Source of the DNA: LVI-A0039 sp033105485
GTDB lineage: Bacteria > Bacillota_I > Bacilli_A > UBA3375
NCBI GenBank assembly: GCA_033105485.1
Contig: CP136956.1
Location: 930,001 to 994,000, forward strand
Direction of reading: 5' to 3'
DNA: 64,000 nucleotides
Shown here piece by piece: positions 53,812 through 63,178 of this stretch. A program made the position numbers and the translations under genes. Each line of letters begins with the position of its first letter. The stretch's first letter is position 1. The notes beneath the pieces were generated by a model. It ran no database searches. It was not told where the DNA came from and saw only the letters and a program-made list of their open reading frames with translations.

Positions 53812-53857
53812 AAAAGAAATCAACTGCATCCTAAGGATAATGTTGATTTCTTTTTTT
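53812..53857. terminator. Bidirectional terminator
   Basis: GAAATCAAC / GTTGATTTC with an internal CATCC/GGATA arm, A run before and T run after, between the dehydratase (+) and the first glycan fusion gene (-). A second hairpin ACCTCA-TAC-TGAGGT follows at 53871-53885. Confidence 0.85.
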
Positions 53858-53894
53858 ATTTTACTGTACTACCTCATACTGAGGTGTTTCTTTA

Positions 53895-56315
53895 TTATTT
53901 TATTACGCCATCGGCTTTTAAAGTATCAATTACATTTTGGTTTGCATTCTTATCCCATGGACAGAATTCTTCAATATATTGATCATAGTTTGAAACATAT
54001 GGTTCACACACTTGCTCATACTGTTTAACATCATTTAAAAAGTCTTCTAGTTTAAGTGTTACATGACCAGGTAAATCTGTTTCTGGCTCAAAGTGTAACT
54101 TTCTAGATAATTTAATATATGCAACAAAGTCAGGCATGTAGAATAATATAGGACGCTTTAAGTTTAGATAATCAAAGAATGAACTTGAGTAATCTGTTAC
54201 TAATAAATCTGCCATTAAGTAGAAATCATTAATATCGTTATACTCCGTTGTATCATAAATAAATCCTTGATATTGCTCTAAATCAACTTCTTTAGCTTGG
54301 AAGTAGTGACCTCTGAATAAAATAACCCATTCATCAGCTAATGCTTCTTGCCATGCATCAAAGTCAAAAATAGCTCTAATCCCAGCTTTATTCTTTTTAT
54401 GGTGATCTCGCCAAGTTGGTGTATAGAATAAAACTTTCTTGTCTTTTGGAATGCCGTATTTATCTTTTAATTCATCTATTTGCTGACTACTAATCTCTCC
54501 GACTAAGCGAGTATTACGTGGGTAACCACTCTCTAATACTTTAACCTCTGGATAATCTTCTAGCATAAATGATTTTGGAAGTTCTTCAACAGAGAATGGA
54601 TTTTGTGTAAGGAAGTAATCATAGTTACGTACATCGTGGTGATTTACCTCAAGACGACGCTCGTGGTTTTGATTATGTGTAGATACATTTAATGACATTG
54701 CATCACGCTTAAATGGTGTTCCGTGCCATGTTTGAATTACTTTCTGACCTTCTTTTTTCAAGAACTTAATGTGTAACCTTTGATTAGTAATAATAAGTTT
54801 AGACATTGCTAATTGATTGAAATACTCTTGAGTACCTACATTTACTAACTTAGTACGGCTATCGGCAGTAAGCTCTAATTGAGATTGTAAATCCATTTCA
54901 AGTGAACGTGACCAAACAAACGTATAGTCAGCAAATTCTGGTGAATTCTTCATGTATAAGTATAACTCTTTTGGTGAACATGCATACATTCCTTTATAGG
55001 CTTCAAAGAATACTTGCTTTTCATCAATATCAAGTTGCATAGCTCCAACCATGTAGTTTCTAACACCTTTTTCTAATTTATTAACGTATGCTGAATTTAA
55101 GCTTGGATCAAATTCATCTTCATTAACAATTGGTTTTCTTAATCCCGTTAATACACTTTTACTACAATGTAGTTTGTAGAAGTGTTCAGTTCCTGGATTA
55201 ATAATTTTTTGTAAGTTATATGAAGAGTGGTTCATAAACATAAAACGGTAGTAATTTGCTTCAATGATACTACGATCTAATAATTCAAAGTAGTCATCTA
55301 AAATAAGTTCAATTTTTACAACATTCTTTGCATTTAAAAGAACTGTTGAGTTTAATCCATATACTACGTTTGGACAAGCTTGCCTAATATATTCTTCCCC
55401 AGAAATATTCTCAAGTTCAATAATAAATTTTGTAGTTAATCCTTGTTGTCCGAAGGCATCAATATAATTTTGTTTACTTTTCGGGTGTAATTTAACTATA
55501 ATTTCTTCAATATTTCGGTTCTTGAAAATTTGATCTAAAATTTGAATATGCTGTTCAGCAGGAACACCAAAATCTTGATCAAAATAAACCGGTATATCAC
55601 TTTCACTTGCAACTACTTCTTCTTTTTTGATTGTGTTCTTGAAATCGAATTGCTCTTTTTCAAGAAATTGAATATTCTTTCCATCAATAAGTAGATCTGT
55701 ATTCTCTAAAATGATTTTATCAAACTTGAACTTTTTATTCCATTTTTCTTTGTATTGTAGACGAGCGAACCAGTTGCTGCCAGTTAAACCATATGAGATT
55801 GTATTTAGAAGCATTAGTCCATTTTCTTTGCGGTTAACTTTTTTTCTAATAAGCTGTATATTACGAGCAATGCTTCGGTGACCTGGAGCAACGATATATT
55901 CAAATAACTTTTTATCAGATAACATGTACGACGCTGTTCCATCTTCAACAAGATTAACTTTAGCGCCCTTGAACATGTTAGGTATATAGTTGTACATAGG
56001 AAGTACAGGTAAAACTCCCATAAATAGATTATCAGTATTTCTTAAATCATTTTCAGTTAAGAACTCTTTAAATTTTGCAGTAGTCTTATTTAATGAAACC
56101 GTGTTCATTCCTGATGTACCAACTGTTTCTGGTTCAAAGATATAAACTTTTTCCCAGAACAGTGCACTTTCACTAGTTAAAATTTTCTCAGGAACGACAC
56201 CACTTCTATACATGAAAATAATTAAGTAGTTTTCATCATCATTATGTTTTTCTTTAAGATATTTAACAATATTTTCGTAGTGCCCAGTTGCACTAACAAT
56301 ACTAACATTTTTCAT
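53895..56315 (-). CDS. Sialyltransferase-like (GT52) / CDP-glycerol glycerophosphotransferase fusion, copy 1
   Basis: 806 residues from the ATG at 56315, preceded by GGAGAAACT. N-terminal half (1-400): a GT-B domain with the three bacterial sialyltransferase motifs, EDG (VNLVEDGTASYM, about 125), HP (VKLHPKS, about 290) and S-S/T-like (YGLNSTVLLN, about 335). C-terminal half (about 440-806): TagF-type glycerophosphotransferase with FEAYKGMYACSPKELY, QTWHGTPFKRDA, LFYTPTWRDHH and LVTDYSSSFFDYLNLKRP. Both activities on one chain suggest alternate addition of sialic acid and glycerol phosphate to a membrane-linked polymer. It starts within the NeuD-like gene, so the two are coupled. The exact sugar donor is inferred from the neighbouring neu genes. 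Confidence 0.85.
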   Translation of the reverse strand: MKNVSIVSATGHYENIVKYLKEKHNDDENYLIIFMYRSGVVPEKILTSESALFWEKVYIFEPETVGTSGMNTVSLNKTTAKFKEFLTENDLRNTDNLFMGVLPVLPMYNYIPNMFKGAKVNLVEDGTASYMLSDKKLFEYIVAPGHRSIARNIQLIRKKVNRKENGLMLLNTISYGLTGSNWFARLQYKEKWNKKFKFDKIILENTDLLIDGKNIQFLEKEQFDFKNTIKKEEVVASESDIPVYFDQDFGVPAEQHIQILDQIFKNRNIEEIIVKLHPKSKQNYIDAFGQQGLTTKFIIELENISGEEYIRQACPNVVYGLNSTVLLNAKNVVKIELILDDYFELLDRSIIEANYYRFMFMNHSSYNLQKIINPGTEHFYKLHCSKSVLTGLRKPIVNEDEFDPSLNSAYVNKLEKGVRNYMVGAMQLDIDEKQVFFEAYKGMYACSPKELYLYMKNSPEFADYTFVWSRSLEMDLQSQLELTADSRTKLVNVGTQEYFNQLAMSKLIITNQRLHIKFLKKEGQKVIQTWHGTPFKRDAMSLNVSTHNQNHERRLEVNHHDVRNYDYFLTQNPFSVEELPKSFMLEDYPEVKVLESGYPRNTRLVGEISSQQIDELKDKYGIPKDKKVLFYTPTWRDHHKKNKAGIRAIFDFDAWQEALADEWVILFRGHYFQAKEVDLEQYQGFIYDTTEYNDINDFYLMADLLVTDYSSSFFDYLNLKRPILFYMPDFVAYIKLSRKLHFEPETDLPGHVTLKLEDFLNDVKQYEQVCEPYVSNYDQYIEEFCPWDKNANQNVIDTLKADGVIK

Positions 56316-56964
56316 AGTTTCTCCATTCATTACCTGACTCCCCCATTTTACGGGCTGGTACTCCAACATATGTTCCATCATCTGTTATATTTTTCACGAC
56401 TACCGCTCCTGCACCAACAGTTGCAAAACTACCGATCTCTAATAATTGTTTAATCGTAGTTGATGCTCCAATATACGCACCTTCGTTGATTGTAACACTT
56501 CCTAGGATTACACTAGCCGGTGCCACATTACAGTGACTTTTAATAATTGAGTTATGCTCAACAATACTTTTGGTGTTGATAATAACATTGTCAGCTACTT
56601 CCACTAGTGCACCAACAAATGCTTCGTGACCAATAAAAATTCCCCGCCCTTTTAGTAACTCCGGGTTTAGAACAGTTGCCGTTGGGCAAATAACATTTAT
56701 TAATTTATCGTAATGATTTTCAGCAAGCATATCAAAAATTAGTTTACGAGGCTTATTATCACCGATTGCAATGAACACAGTATCAATTGTACCATTGTCT
56801 AAAAATTGAATAACTTCAGCTACTTTTCCTAATACAGGTAAGTCATTATGAGTAGCTATAGATTTATCATCAAAGTACCCTACTAATTCATATTTTTGCG
56901 GATCAATATATGGACAGATTGCATCACCATGTCCGCCGACTCCAATAAGCGCTAATTTTTTCAT
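56302..56964 (-). CDS. neuD: NeuD/PglD-like sugar O- or N-acyltransferase, copy 1
   Basis: 220 residues. An N-terminal Rossmann-like sugar-binding subdomain (MKKLALIGVGGHGDAICPYID) is followed by left-handed beta-helix hexapeptide repeats (ATVLNPELLKGRGIFIGHEAF, IINTKSIVEHNSIIKSHCNVAP, GAYIGASTTIKQ) and the end YVGVPARK. Members acetylate sialic acid or bacillosamine-type sugars. AAGGAG lies 11 bases before the ATG; a TTG one codon earlier is possible. Overlaps the fusion gene by 14 bases. About 75% identical by eye to the copy at 62549-63178. Confidence 0.87.
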   Translation of the reverse strand: MKKLALIGVGGHGDAICPYIDPQKYELVGYFDDKSIATHNDLPVLGKVAEVIQFLDNGTIDTVFIAIGDNKPRKLIFDMLAENHYDKLINVICPTATVLNPELLKGRGIFIGHEAFVGALVEVADNVIINTKSIVEHNSIIKSHCNVAPASVILGSVTINEGAYIGASTTIKQLLEIGSFATVGAGAVVVKNITDDGTYVGVPARKMGESGNEWRNYEKC

Positions 56965-57208
56965 CAATTTATATGCTCCTTTATTTATCTATAATTACCA
57001 TAATCATAAAAAGAAAACGGTAATTTATATAGTTTACTCAATTAATTATATCATTATTCATCACTCTATTGTTTAATTTCGCTAGTCTGAAAAGACTCAA
57101 ATCCGCTGTAAATTTGTTAAATTACGCATATCTTTAGTTTATATTACACGTCTATTTTTGCTATACTATAACTAATGTATAATAAGAAGTTTAAATTAGA
57201 GGAGATAT

Positions 57209-58162
57209 ATGTACAATATAGGAATTACCGGAACAGGGTTTATTAGCTCTGATTTTATTAACGCTGCAAGATTAGACAATCGAGCAAACCCGTATGCAAT
57301 CTGTTCAAGAAATATAGAAACTGCTACAAGATTCAAAGCGGAACACAATTTAGAAGTAGCGTATACTGATTACTCTGCTATGATAAATGATAGCAGCATT
57401 GACATTATTTATATTGCATCACCAAATGGGTTACACTTTGAACATGCTAAGGATGCAATCAAGGCAGGAAAGCACTGTTTAATTGAAAAACCAATTTCTT
57501 TGCGCCCAGCTGAAATTAACGAATTATATAAACTTGCAAAAAAGCACAATGTGTTCATAATGGAAGCTTATGTTTCATTAACGTATAATACATTTAATAA
57601 AGTGAAAGAATGGATTGATACTTTAGGTGAAATTGGTAAAGTTGATTTTCACTTAGATCAGCAAACAAGACATTTCCACGCATACCTTGAAGGACAAGAC
57701 TTTAATGTCTTTAATGGAAAAATGGGTGGTGGTGCTCTTCGAGATTTAGGACCTTACACTCTATACCCATTAATTAGTTGGTTCGGAGAGCCGATGCAAT
57801 CTCATTACTTTAGTACAAAAAATGAATTAGGTGCAGATGAAACTACACTTGTTTTATGTCACTATCAAACATTTAGTAGTACAATCCATGTATCAAAGAT
57901 GTTAACAGATAAGCGTCCAAACCTTATTTCAGGTGATAATGGGTACATTGAAATTGATCACATTAATGCAATGCAGTCAATTAAGTTATTCGATCCAAAG
58001 GGCAACCTTCTAGAAGAAGTTAAGAGTGAATACGAAAATCGTATGACACCGCAAGTTAACCACTACTTAGACATTATTGAAAGTGGTAAATTCGAAAGTA
58101 AGATTTACACTCAAGAGTTGGCTGAGCAAGTTCATTTAACTATTAGTGAGAACTACAAATAA
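57209..58162 (+). CDS. Gfo/Idh/MocA family oxidoreductase
   Basis: 317 residues. An N-terminal NAD(P)-binding Rossmann motif (IGITGTGFISSDF), the SPNGLHFEHAKDAIKAGKHCLIEKP signature with the EKP motif, then the C-terminal alpha/beta domain (GGGALRDLGPYTLYPL). It oxidises or reduces a sugar or cyclitol. AGAGGAGATAT precedes the ATG, and TTTGCTATACT (about 57161-57171) is an extended -10. It lies between the two halves of the sialic-acid cluster but on the opposite strand; its substrate may be a sugar precursor. Confidence 0.9.
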   Translation: MYNIGITGTGFISSDFINAARLDNRANPYAICSRNIETATRFKAEHNLEVAYTDYSAMINDSSIDIIYIASPNGLHFEHAKDAIKAGKHCLIEKPISLRPAEINELYKLAKKHNVFIMEAYVSLTYNTFNKVKEWIDTLGEIGKVDFHLDQQTRHFHAYLEGQDFNVFNGKMGGGALRDLGPYTLYPLISWFGEPMQSHYFSTKNELGADETTLVLCHYQTFSSTIHVSKMLTDKRPNLISGDNGYIEIDHINAMQSIKLFDPKGNLLEEVKSEYENRMTPQVNHYLDIIESGKFESKIYTQELAEQVHLTISENYK

Positions 58163-58230
58163 GACTATACTTATATAAAAATCAACTACTTAATTAAACT
58201 GAACCCAATAAAATAGAATTTTAAATAAAA

Positions 58231-58265
58231 GAGCCGAATCTCATTAATTTGAGGTTCGGCTTTTT
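58231..58265 (+). terminator. Terminator of the oxidoreductase gene
   Basis: AGCCGAATCTCA / TGAGGTTCGGCT (one G-U) then TTTTT. Confidence 0.88.
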
Positions 58266-58290
58266 GTTATAATAACCCTAAGGAGACAAT

Positions 58291-58722
58291 ATGTCAAAAA
58301 TTCTATTTAGCCAAGAAGTTATAACAATGTTGAAGCAACATTAAGAACTTACATACATCTCAGAGAAATCTATTAGTTTTACCCCTGTGTTCAGAATTAA
58401 AATTGCAACATGTAAAACTAAGTACAATGCATTTAAACTATTTGAAAGTGTTGGGATTGATCCAACTATATTTGGAAACAAAGGATTAAAATTACTTTGC
58501 GATAGATACAAGAGTCCGTATCGAAATAAAGGAGCAGCCGCATTCACAAGTGAACAACGTGATCGTAAGAAAATTGAGGATAAAAAGACTTATAACAAAG
58601 GAAAATCTCAGTCTCATGAACGAGACGAAAAGACAAAATCAATTCATAAACGACCTATTGATATAACTAGTAGATCGAGTTATGGTCACTGGGAATTAGA
58701 ATATTTGAAAAAAATAGACTAG
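58291..58722 (+). pseudogene. Transposase-derived fragment with an internal stop
   Basis: The frame starting at ATG 58291 (AAGGAGACAAT upstream) reads MSKILFSQEVITMLKQH, hits TAA at 58342-58344, and continues in the same frame ELTYISEKSISFTPVFR...FKLFESVGIDPTIFGNKGLK. This matches the helix-turn-helix protein found with IS3-type transposases. The last 45 residues (KSIHKRPIDITSRSSYGHWELE) match the start of an IS30-type DDE domain (normally ...RSRFGHWEGD), then the frame ends at 58722. So it is a truncated, mutated remnant combining two element parts. No inverted repeats or target duplications were found around it. It sits exactly between the two halves of the sialic-acid locus. Confidence 0.65.
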
Positions 58723-58740
58723 CAAAAACTAGTCTATTGA
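58711..58740 (-). terminator. Terminator of the neu operon
   Basis: AATAGACTAG / CTAGTCTATT with a T run on the minus strand, 75 bases after the NeuA stop. The stop of the transposase remnant lies in the stem. Confidence 0.8.
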
Positions 58741-58814
58741 TATAATACGTATAACTAACACTTATTTAAGTGTCGCACTTCTACTTGCTATTCTAGGGCT
58801 TGCTTCTAATACTA

Positions 58815-60029
58815 TTAATTTGTAATTAAATCTTTAAGAAGATCGTTACCTCTTGAATTTAAATGTAAACCATCTGTTGTTAAAGCAAAATCAAGTTTTC
58901 CATTTTTTTCAAATGTATCATATGTATTAATTAAACTTACATTTGAAATAGTAGCTAGGTAACTGTTTAATTGTACAATTAGATCATTATCGATGTTTGG
59001 ACGATAAATAGTTGGGAATACATTACATACTTTGATAGTAGCATTAGGGAATAAAGCAACTAATTGACTATATGCTTCGTATCTTTGGTTTTGCTCATAT
59101 CCAACAATAATATCATTTACTCCAAGATTGATGATAACTTCTTCAACAGCGTTTGTATCTAAATACTGATTTACTAATTCAAGAATTGTTACAGCTGTAA
59201 CACCACCCATTGATAAGTTTTGGAAACCATCTATTGTTAAAGGTTCAGTTCTTGAGTCACCAAGAACAACTTTTGTAGTTGAACTAGCTGCTTCAATCAT
59301 TGCTTTAAAACGCTGTTCATAAACTGGGTAATTTAAAACTTCACGACGCTTGTAATCGAAGAAAATTGCTCCGATTGCCTTTACAAAATCATCGTAATCA
59401 TCAATATCAATTGAAGATTTTTTGTCCATTTGATAACCAACTGTTTTTTCAGTAAAGAATGAATTTGTTTCTAAATAATCGCTTTTACCAGTGATGAAGA
59501 TTGCACCATTTGGAGCATATAATGTTCCAAAGTTTTGTCTTCTATATCCTTGGTCAATTCCAACTATGTCTTTAAGTTCATTGTTTGGTCCAAATTCAGT
59601 CATTAAGCTTGGGCTTTTATCAACTTCCGAAACTGCAACAACAATATTTTCACGATTATTAGCTTGATATAAGTCGAAAGCTTCTTTAATGTGAACTCCT
59701 GTTCTTAGTGGTGATGTTGGTTGAAGTAAAACTAAGTTTACCTCTTCATCAAATTTAGCTAAGAAGTCTACAACAACGTCAGCTGTAGTAGCACTATCTG
59801 ATGCAAGCTCTGGATCACGATATAACATTGTGATTCCTAAATCACCTAGATTCTCAATGTACTCTTGTGAATCAGTTGATAAATAAATGTCTTCTGGTGC
59901 AAACACCTCAGAATTTAAAGCAGCTTCTATTGAGTGCTGAAGGACAGGCTTATTATTTAAAAAAGCCATATTTTTATCTTTTAGTCCTTTTGAACCAGAT
60001 CTAGCTGGTATTAAACAAACGTTTCTCAT
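58815..60029 (-). CDS. neuA: CMP-sialic acid synthetase with C-terminal SGNH esterase domain
   Basis: 404 residues from the ATG at 60029 (AGGAGA upstream). N-terminal cytidylyltransferase (1-225): IPARSGSKGLKDKN nucleotide motif, LLQPTSPLRTGVHI, and NGAIFITGKSDYL. C-terminal SGNH/GDSL hydrolase (about 245-404): VVLGDSRTE nucleophile block, GVNDI, and DGLHLNSRG with the catalytic Asp-His. This two-domain form is the one of streptococcal NeuA, which activates sialic acid and de-O-acetylates it. The esterase would balance the NeuD acetyltransferases. Last gene of the minus-strand neu operon. Confidence 0.93.
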   Translation of the reverse strand: MRNVCLIPARSGSKGLKDKNMAFLNNKPVLQHSIEAALNSEVFAPEDIYLSTDSQEYIENLGDLGITMLYRDPELASDSATTADVVVDFLAKFDEEVNLVLLQPTSPLRTGVHIKEAFDLYQANNRENIVVAVSEVDKSPSLMTEFGPNNELKDIVGIDQGYRRQNFGTLYAPNGAIFITGKSDYLETNSFFTEKTVGYQMDKKSSIDIDDYDDFVKAIGAIFFDYKRREVLNYPVYEQRFKAMIEAASSTTKVVLGDSRTEPLTIDGFQNLSMGGVTAVTILELVNQYLDTNAVEEVIINLGVNDIIVGYEQNQRYEAYSQLVALFPNATIKVCNVFPTIYRPNIDNDLIVQLNSYLATISNVSLINTYDTFEKNGKLDFALTTDGLHLNSRGNDLLKDLITN

Positions 60030-60058
60030 CAATCTCCTATATATCTTTTTTTCGTAAC

Positions 60059-62518
60059 TTAAATACTATTTTTATCTTCTAGTAATTTAACAAGGCGCTC
60101 AGTTGCACCATTATCCCATGGGCAGAACTCATCAACAAATTGATCAAATTTTGCTACATATGGACTTGTCACATTTTCGTAATCTACAACATTTTTTAAA
60201 AAGTCACTTAGTTCATACGAAACTGGTCCCGGTAAATCAGTTTCTGGTTCAAAGTGTAGTTTTCTTGATAATTTAATATATGCAACAAAGTCAGGCATAT
60301 AGAATAATATCGGTTTTCTTAAGTTTAAGAAATCAAAGTAAGAACTTGAATAATCAGTTACAAGGACATCTGCCATTAAATAAAAGTCATTAATATCATT
60401 ATGTTTTGTAGTATCATAAATAAATCCTTTATATTGATCTAAGTTAACTGCACGTTTATGGAAGTAGTGTCCTCTAAATAGAATTACCCATTCATCTGAT
60501 AAAGCTTCTTGCCAAGCATCAAAATCAAAGATATCGTTGATTCCTCCTGGATTTTTCTTATGGTGATCTCTCCATGTCGGAGTATAGAATAGAACCTTTT
60601 TATCCTTAGGAATTTTGTATTTATCTTTAAGCATATCGATTTGCTCTTGTGTTGTTCCTGCTACTAATCGTCTGTTACGAGGGTAACCTACTTTTAGTCT
60701 TTCAATGTTTGGGAAATCTTCAAGCATAAATGTTTTTGTTAACTCTACATCTGAAAATTCATTTTGCATTAAAAAGTAATTGTAATTTTGGACATCATGA
60801 GTATTTACTTCAATACGATGACTATTTGATACGTTATGAGTATCAATTGAAATCGAAAGCGCATCTTTTTTAAATGGAGTTCCGTGCCATGTTTGAAGAA
60901 CATATTGGTCCTCACGTCTAAAGAACTTTTGGTGTAATCTTTGGTTAGTAATAATCAATTTCGACTTACCAATTTGTTCAAAATATTCAGGAGAAGCATA
61001 ATCAACAACGATTGTATTTTCATCTTCTTCTAATTCAATTTGTGAGTATGGATCCATATTAGCTGAACGTGACCAAACAAATGTATAATCACTATATTGA
61101 GGTAATGTTTTTAAATATAAATAAATCTCTTTGGGAGAACATCCATACATTCCTTTATACGCTTCAAAGAAAATTTTCTTTTGATCTACTTCATAATGTT
61201 TAGCTAATTTTAAATAATTTAAAACACCTTTGTCTAACTTCTTTTGGTGAGCTGAACGATCTGGTTGATTGAAGATGCTATCATCTTCTACAATTTGTTT
61301 CTCTTGTTTTACTACAGGTTTAGCTTCTTTTAAACCTAATAAAACACTTTTACGACATTTTATTTGATATTTTGTTGTAGTTCCATTAATCATTCGTTCT
61401 AAGTTTTCTGAGCTTCTAGCCATAAACATTAAATTATAGTATTTTTGTTCCATAGTTCCATCATCTAAATATGATAAGTATTCTCCAAATATAAACTCTA
61501 TATTGGCTATATTGACTGCATTTAATAGTACTGTAGAATTAATTCCATATATTGTTTCCGGACACTTTTCCTTTAATAACTCTTCTCCTGATATTGCTCT
61601 TGTCTCCAAGATAAAGTTAGTAACAATTTCAGGTGCTTCGAATTCGTCCATATATTTTTTACTAGACTTCGGATGTAATTTTATAATTATTTCATCAATC
61701 CCTCGATTTTGAAAAATTTGATCTAGTATTTGAACATGTTGCCATGCTGGAATTCCAAAAGATTGATCAAAATAAATTGGCGTCGCGCTTGAATCACTAT
61801 TGACCTCTTCTTTAGTCATTGTTGTTCCAAAATCAAATTGCTCAATTTGTTTAAATTTAAAGCTATCTGTTTCTGTATAAAGTTTAGGGTTATTAATAAT
61901 TAACTTATCAAAATTCTGAACATCATTCCACTTAAAACGATATTGTTTTTTTGGGAGCAGTTTATTCCCGGTTGCTGAATACCAGATAGTGTTAGCTAAC
62001 ATACGACGATTTTCACCACGTACAGCACGTGATTTCTTTTTATTCTTTATAAGTTTTTTATTATTTTCGATTGATTTAGCTCCTGGCATCACCATATATT
62101 CAAAAACCTTATCATCGTGCAACATGTAACTTGCACTTCCATCTTCAATTAAATTTAACTCTGTTCCCTCAGGAAACATTGTTGGCATACTGTTATATAA
62201 TGGCAATTTAGGTAGTACTCCAAAATATGCAGCATCTACATTTAATAAATCATTTTCTTCTAAAAAGTTATAAAACCCAGTATTAGATCTATTTAACTTA
62301 ACAGTGTTCATCCCATTAGTAGCATTATTTACTGGTTCATAGATATATACTTTCTTCCAGAATAGGCTATCTTCCCCAGTTAATATTTTTTCAGTAATTA
62401 CTAGTGACGAAAACTTAATAATAATCAAATGATTTTCATCATTTGATTTTTTTTCCTTCAAATATTTCACAGCATTTTCATAGTGACTCATCGCGCTTAC
62501 GATACAAACATTTTTCAT
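60059..62518 (-). CDS. Sialyltransferase-like (GT52) / CDP-glycerol glycerophosphotransferase fusion, copy 2
   Basis: 819 residues. Same two-domain plan as the gene at 53895-56315: LNLIEDGSASYMLHD (EDG motif), IIKLHPKSSKKYM (HP), YGINSTVLLN (S-T), then TagF motifs FEAYKGMYGCSPKEIY, QTWHGTPFKKDA, LFYTPTWRDHH, YKGFIYDTTKHNDINDFYLMADVLVTDYSSS. The C-terminal halves of the two copies are highly alike while the N-terminal halves differ more, as expected if the sugar linkage differs. It lies between neuD and neuA, 26 bases from neuA. The ribosome site (AAAGGTCGAAGTAT) is moderate. Confidence 0.86.
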   Translation of the reverse strand: MKNVCIVSAMSHYENAVKYLKEKKSNDENHLIIIKFSSLVITEKILTGEDSLFWKKVYIYEPVNNATNGMNTVKLNRSNTGFYNFLEENDLLNVDAAYFGVLPKLPLYNSMPTMFPEGTELNLIEDGSASYMLHDDKVFEYMVMPGAKSIENNKKLIKNKKKSRAVRGENRRMLANTIWYSATGNKLLPKKQYRFKWNDVQNFDKLIINNPKLYTETDSFKFKQIEQFDFGTTMTKEEVNSDSSATPIYFDQSFGIPAWQHVQILDQIFQNRGIDEIIIKLHPKSSKKYMDEFEAPEIVTNFILETRAISGEELLKEKCPETIYGINSTVLLNAVNIANIEFIFGEYLSYLDDGTMEQKYYNLMFMARSSENLERMINGTTTKYQIKCRKSVLLGLKEAKPVVKQEKQIVEDDSIFNQPDRSAHQKKLDKGVLNYLKLAKHYEVDQKKIFFEAYKGMYGCSPKEIYLYLKTLPQYSDYTFVWSRSANMDPYSQIELEEDENTIVVDYASPEYFEQIGKSKLIITNQRLHQKFFRREDQYVLQTWHGTPFKKDALSISIDTHNVSNSHRIEVNTHDVQNYNYFLMQNEFSDVELTKTFMLEDFPNIERLKVGYPRNRRLVAGTTQEQIDMLKDKYKIPKDKKVLFYTPTWRDHHKKNPGGINDIFDFDAWQEALSDEWVILFRGHYFHKRAVNLDQYKGFIYDTTKHNDINDFYLMADVLVTDYSSSYFDFLNLRKPILFYMPDFVAYIKLSRKLHFEPETDLPGPVSYELSDFLKNVVDYENVTSPYVAKFDQFVDEFCPWDNGATERLVKLLEDKNSI

Positions 62519-62548
62519 ATACTTCGACCTTTCATTAAAAAACTTTCC

Positions 62549-63178
62549 TTACTTAATCAATTTCTTAGCAGGTACTCCCACGTACGTACCATTATCCTCT
62601 ATATTCTTAACTACAACTGCTCCAGCTCCAATTGTTGCCCAAGGAGCAATTTCTACTAACTGTTTAATTGTTACTGATGCTCCAATATATGCCCCTTCAT
62701 GAAGAACAACACTACCTAAAACTACAGAAGCTGGTGCAACATTACAATGACTCTTTACAATTGAGTTGTGTTCAACTATGCTTTTAGTATTAATGATAAC
62801 ATTATCATATACTTCAACCTTTGCACCAACAAATGCCTCATGACCAATAAAAATTCCCTTTCCTAAAAGTAAATTTTCATCTAGAATCGTAGCTGTTGGA
62901 GCAATAATATTTATTAGTTTTTCATAATGATCTTTAGCAATTAAATTATACATTTTTTTCCTTGGCGTATTATCGCCAATTGCAATGAAAACCGCATCTA
63001 TTCTTCCACTATCTAAAGCTTCAACCACTTCACTTGTAGTTCCTAGAATTGGTAAATCATTATGCATTCTTAATGGTTTATCATCAAAATACCCGACTAA
63101 TTGATACTGTTCTTGATCGATGTATGGACAAACAGCGTCACCGTGTCCACCAACACCAATAAGTGCTAATTTTTTCAT
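62549..63178 (-). CDS. neuD: NeuD-like sialic acid acyltransferase, copy 2
   Basis: 209 residues: MKKLALIGVGGHGDAVCPYID Rossmann start and hexapeptide beta-helix (LLLGKGIFIGHEAFVGAKVEV, NTKSIVEHNSIVKSHCNVAP, GAYIGASVTIKQ), ending YVGVPAKKLIK. O-acetylates a sialic acid or its precursor. Its ATG overlaps the neuC stop as ATGA. Closely similar to copy 1, including the genes' order relative to the fusion proteins. Confidence 0.9.
   Translation of the reverse strand: MKKLALIGVGGHGDAVCPYIDQEQYQLVGYFDDKPLRMHNDLPILGTTSEVVEALDSGRIDAVFIAIGDNTPRKKMYNLIAKDHYEKLINIIAPTATILDENLLLGKGIFIGHEAFVGAKVEVYDNVIINTKSIVEHNSIVKSHCNVAPASVVLGSVVLHEGAYIGASVTIKQLVEIAPWATIGAGAVVVKNIEDNGTYVGVPAKKLIK

Noticed and set aside
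58231..58740. Intact insertion sequence in the sialic-acid locus
   Set aside because: No complete DDE domain, no terminal inverted repeats and no target duplication were found.
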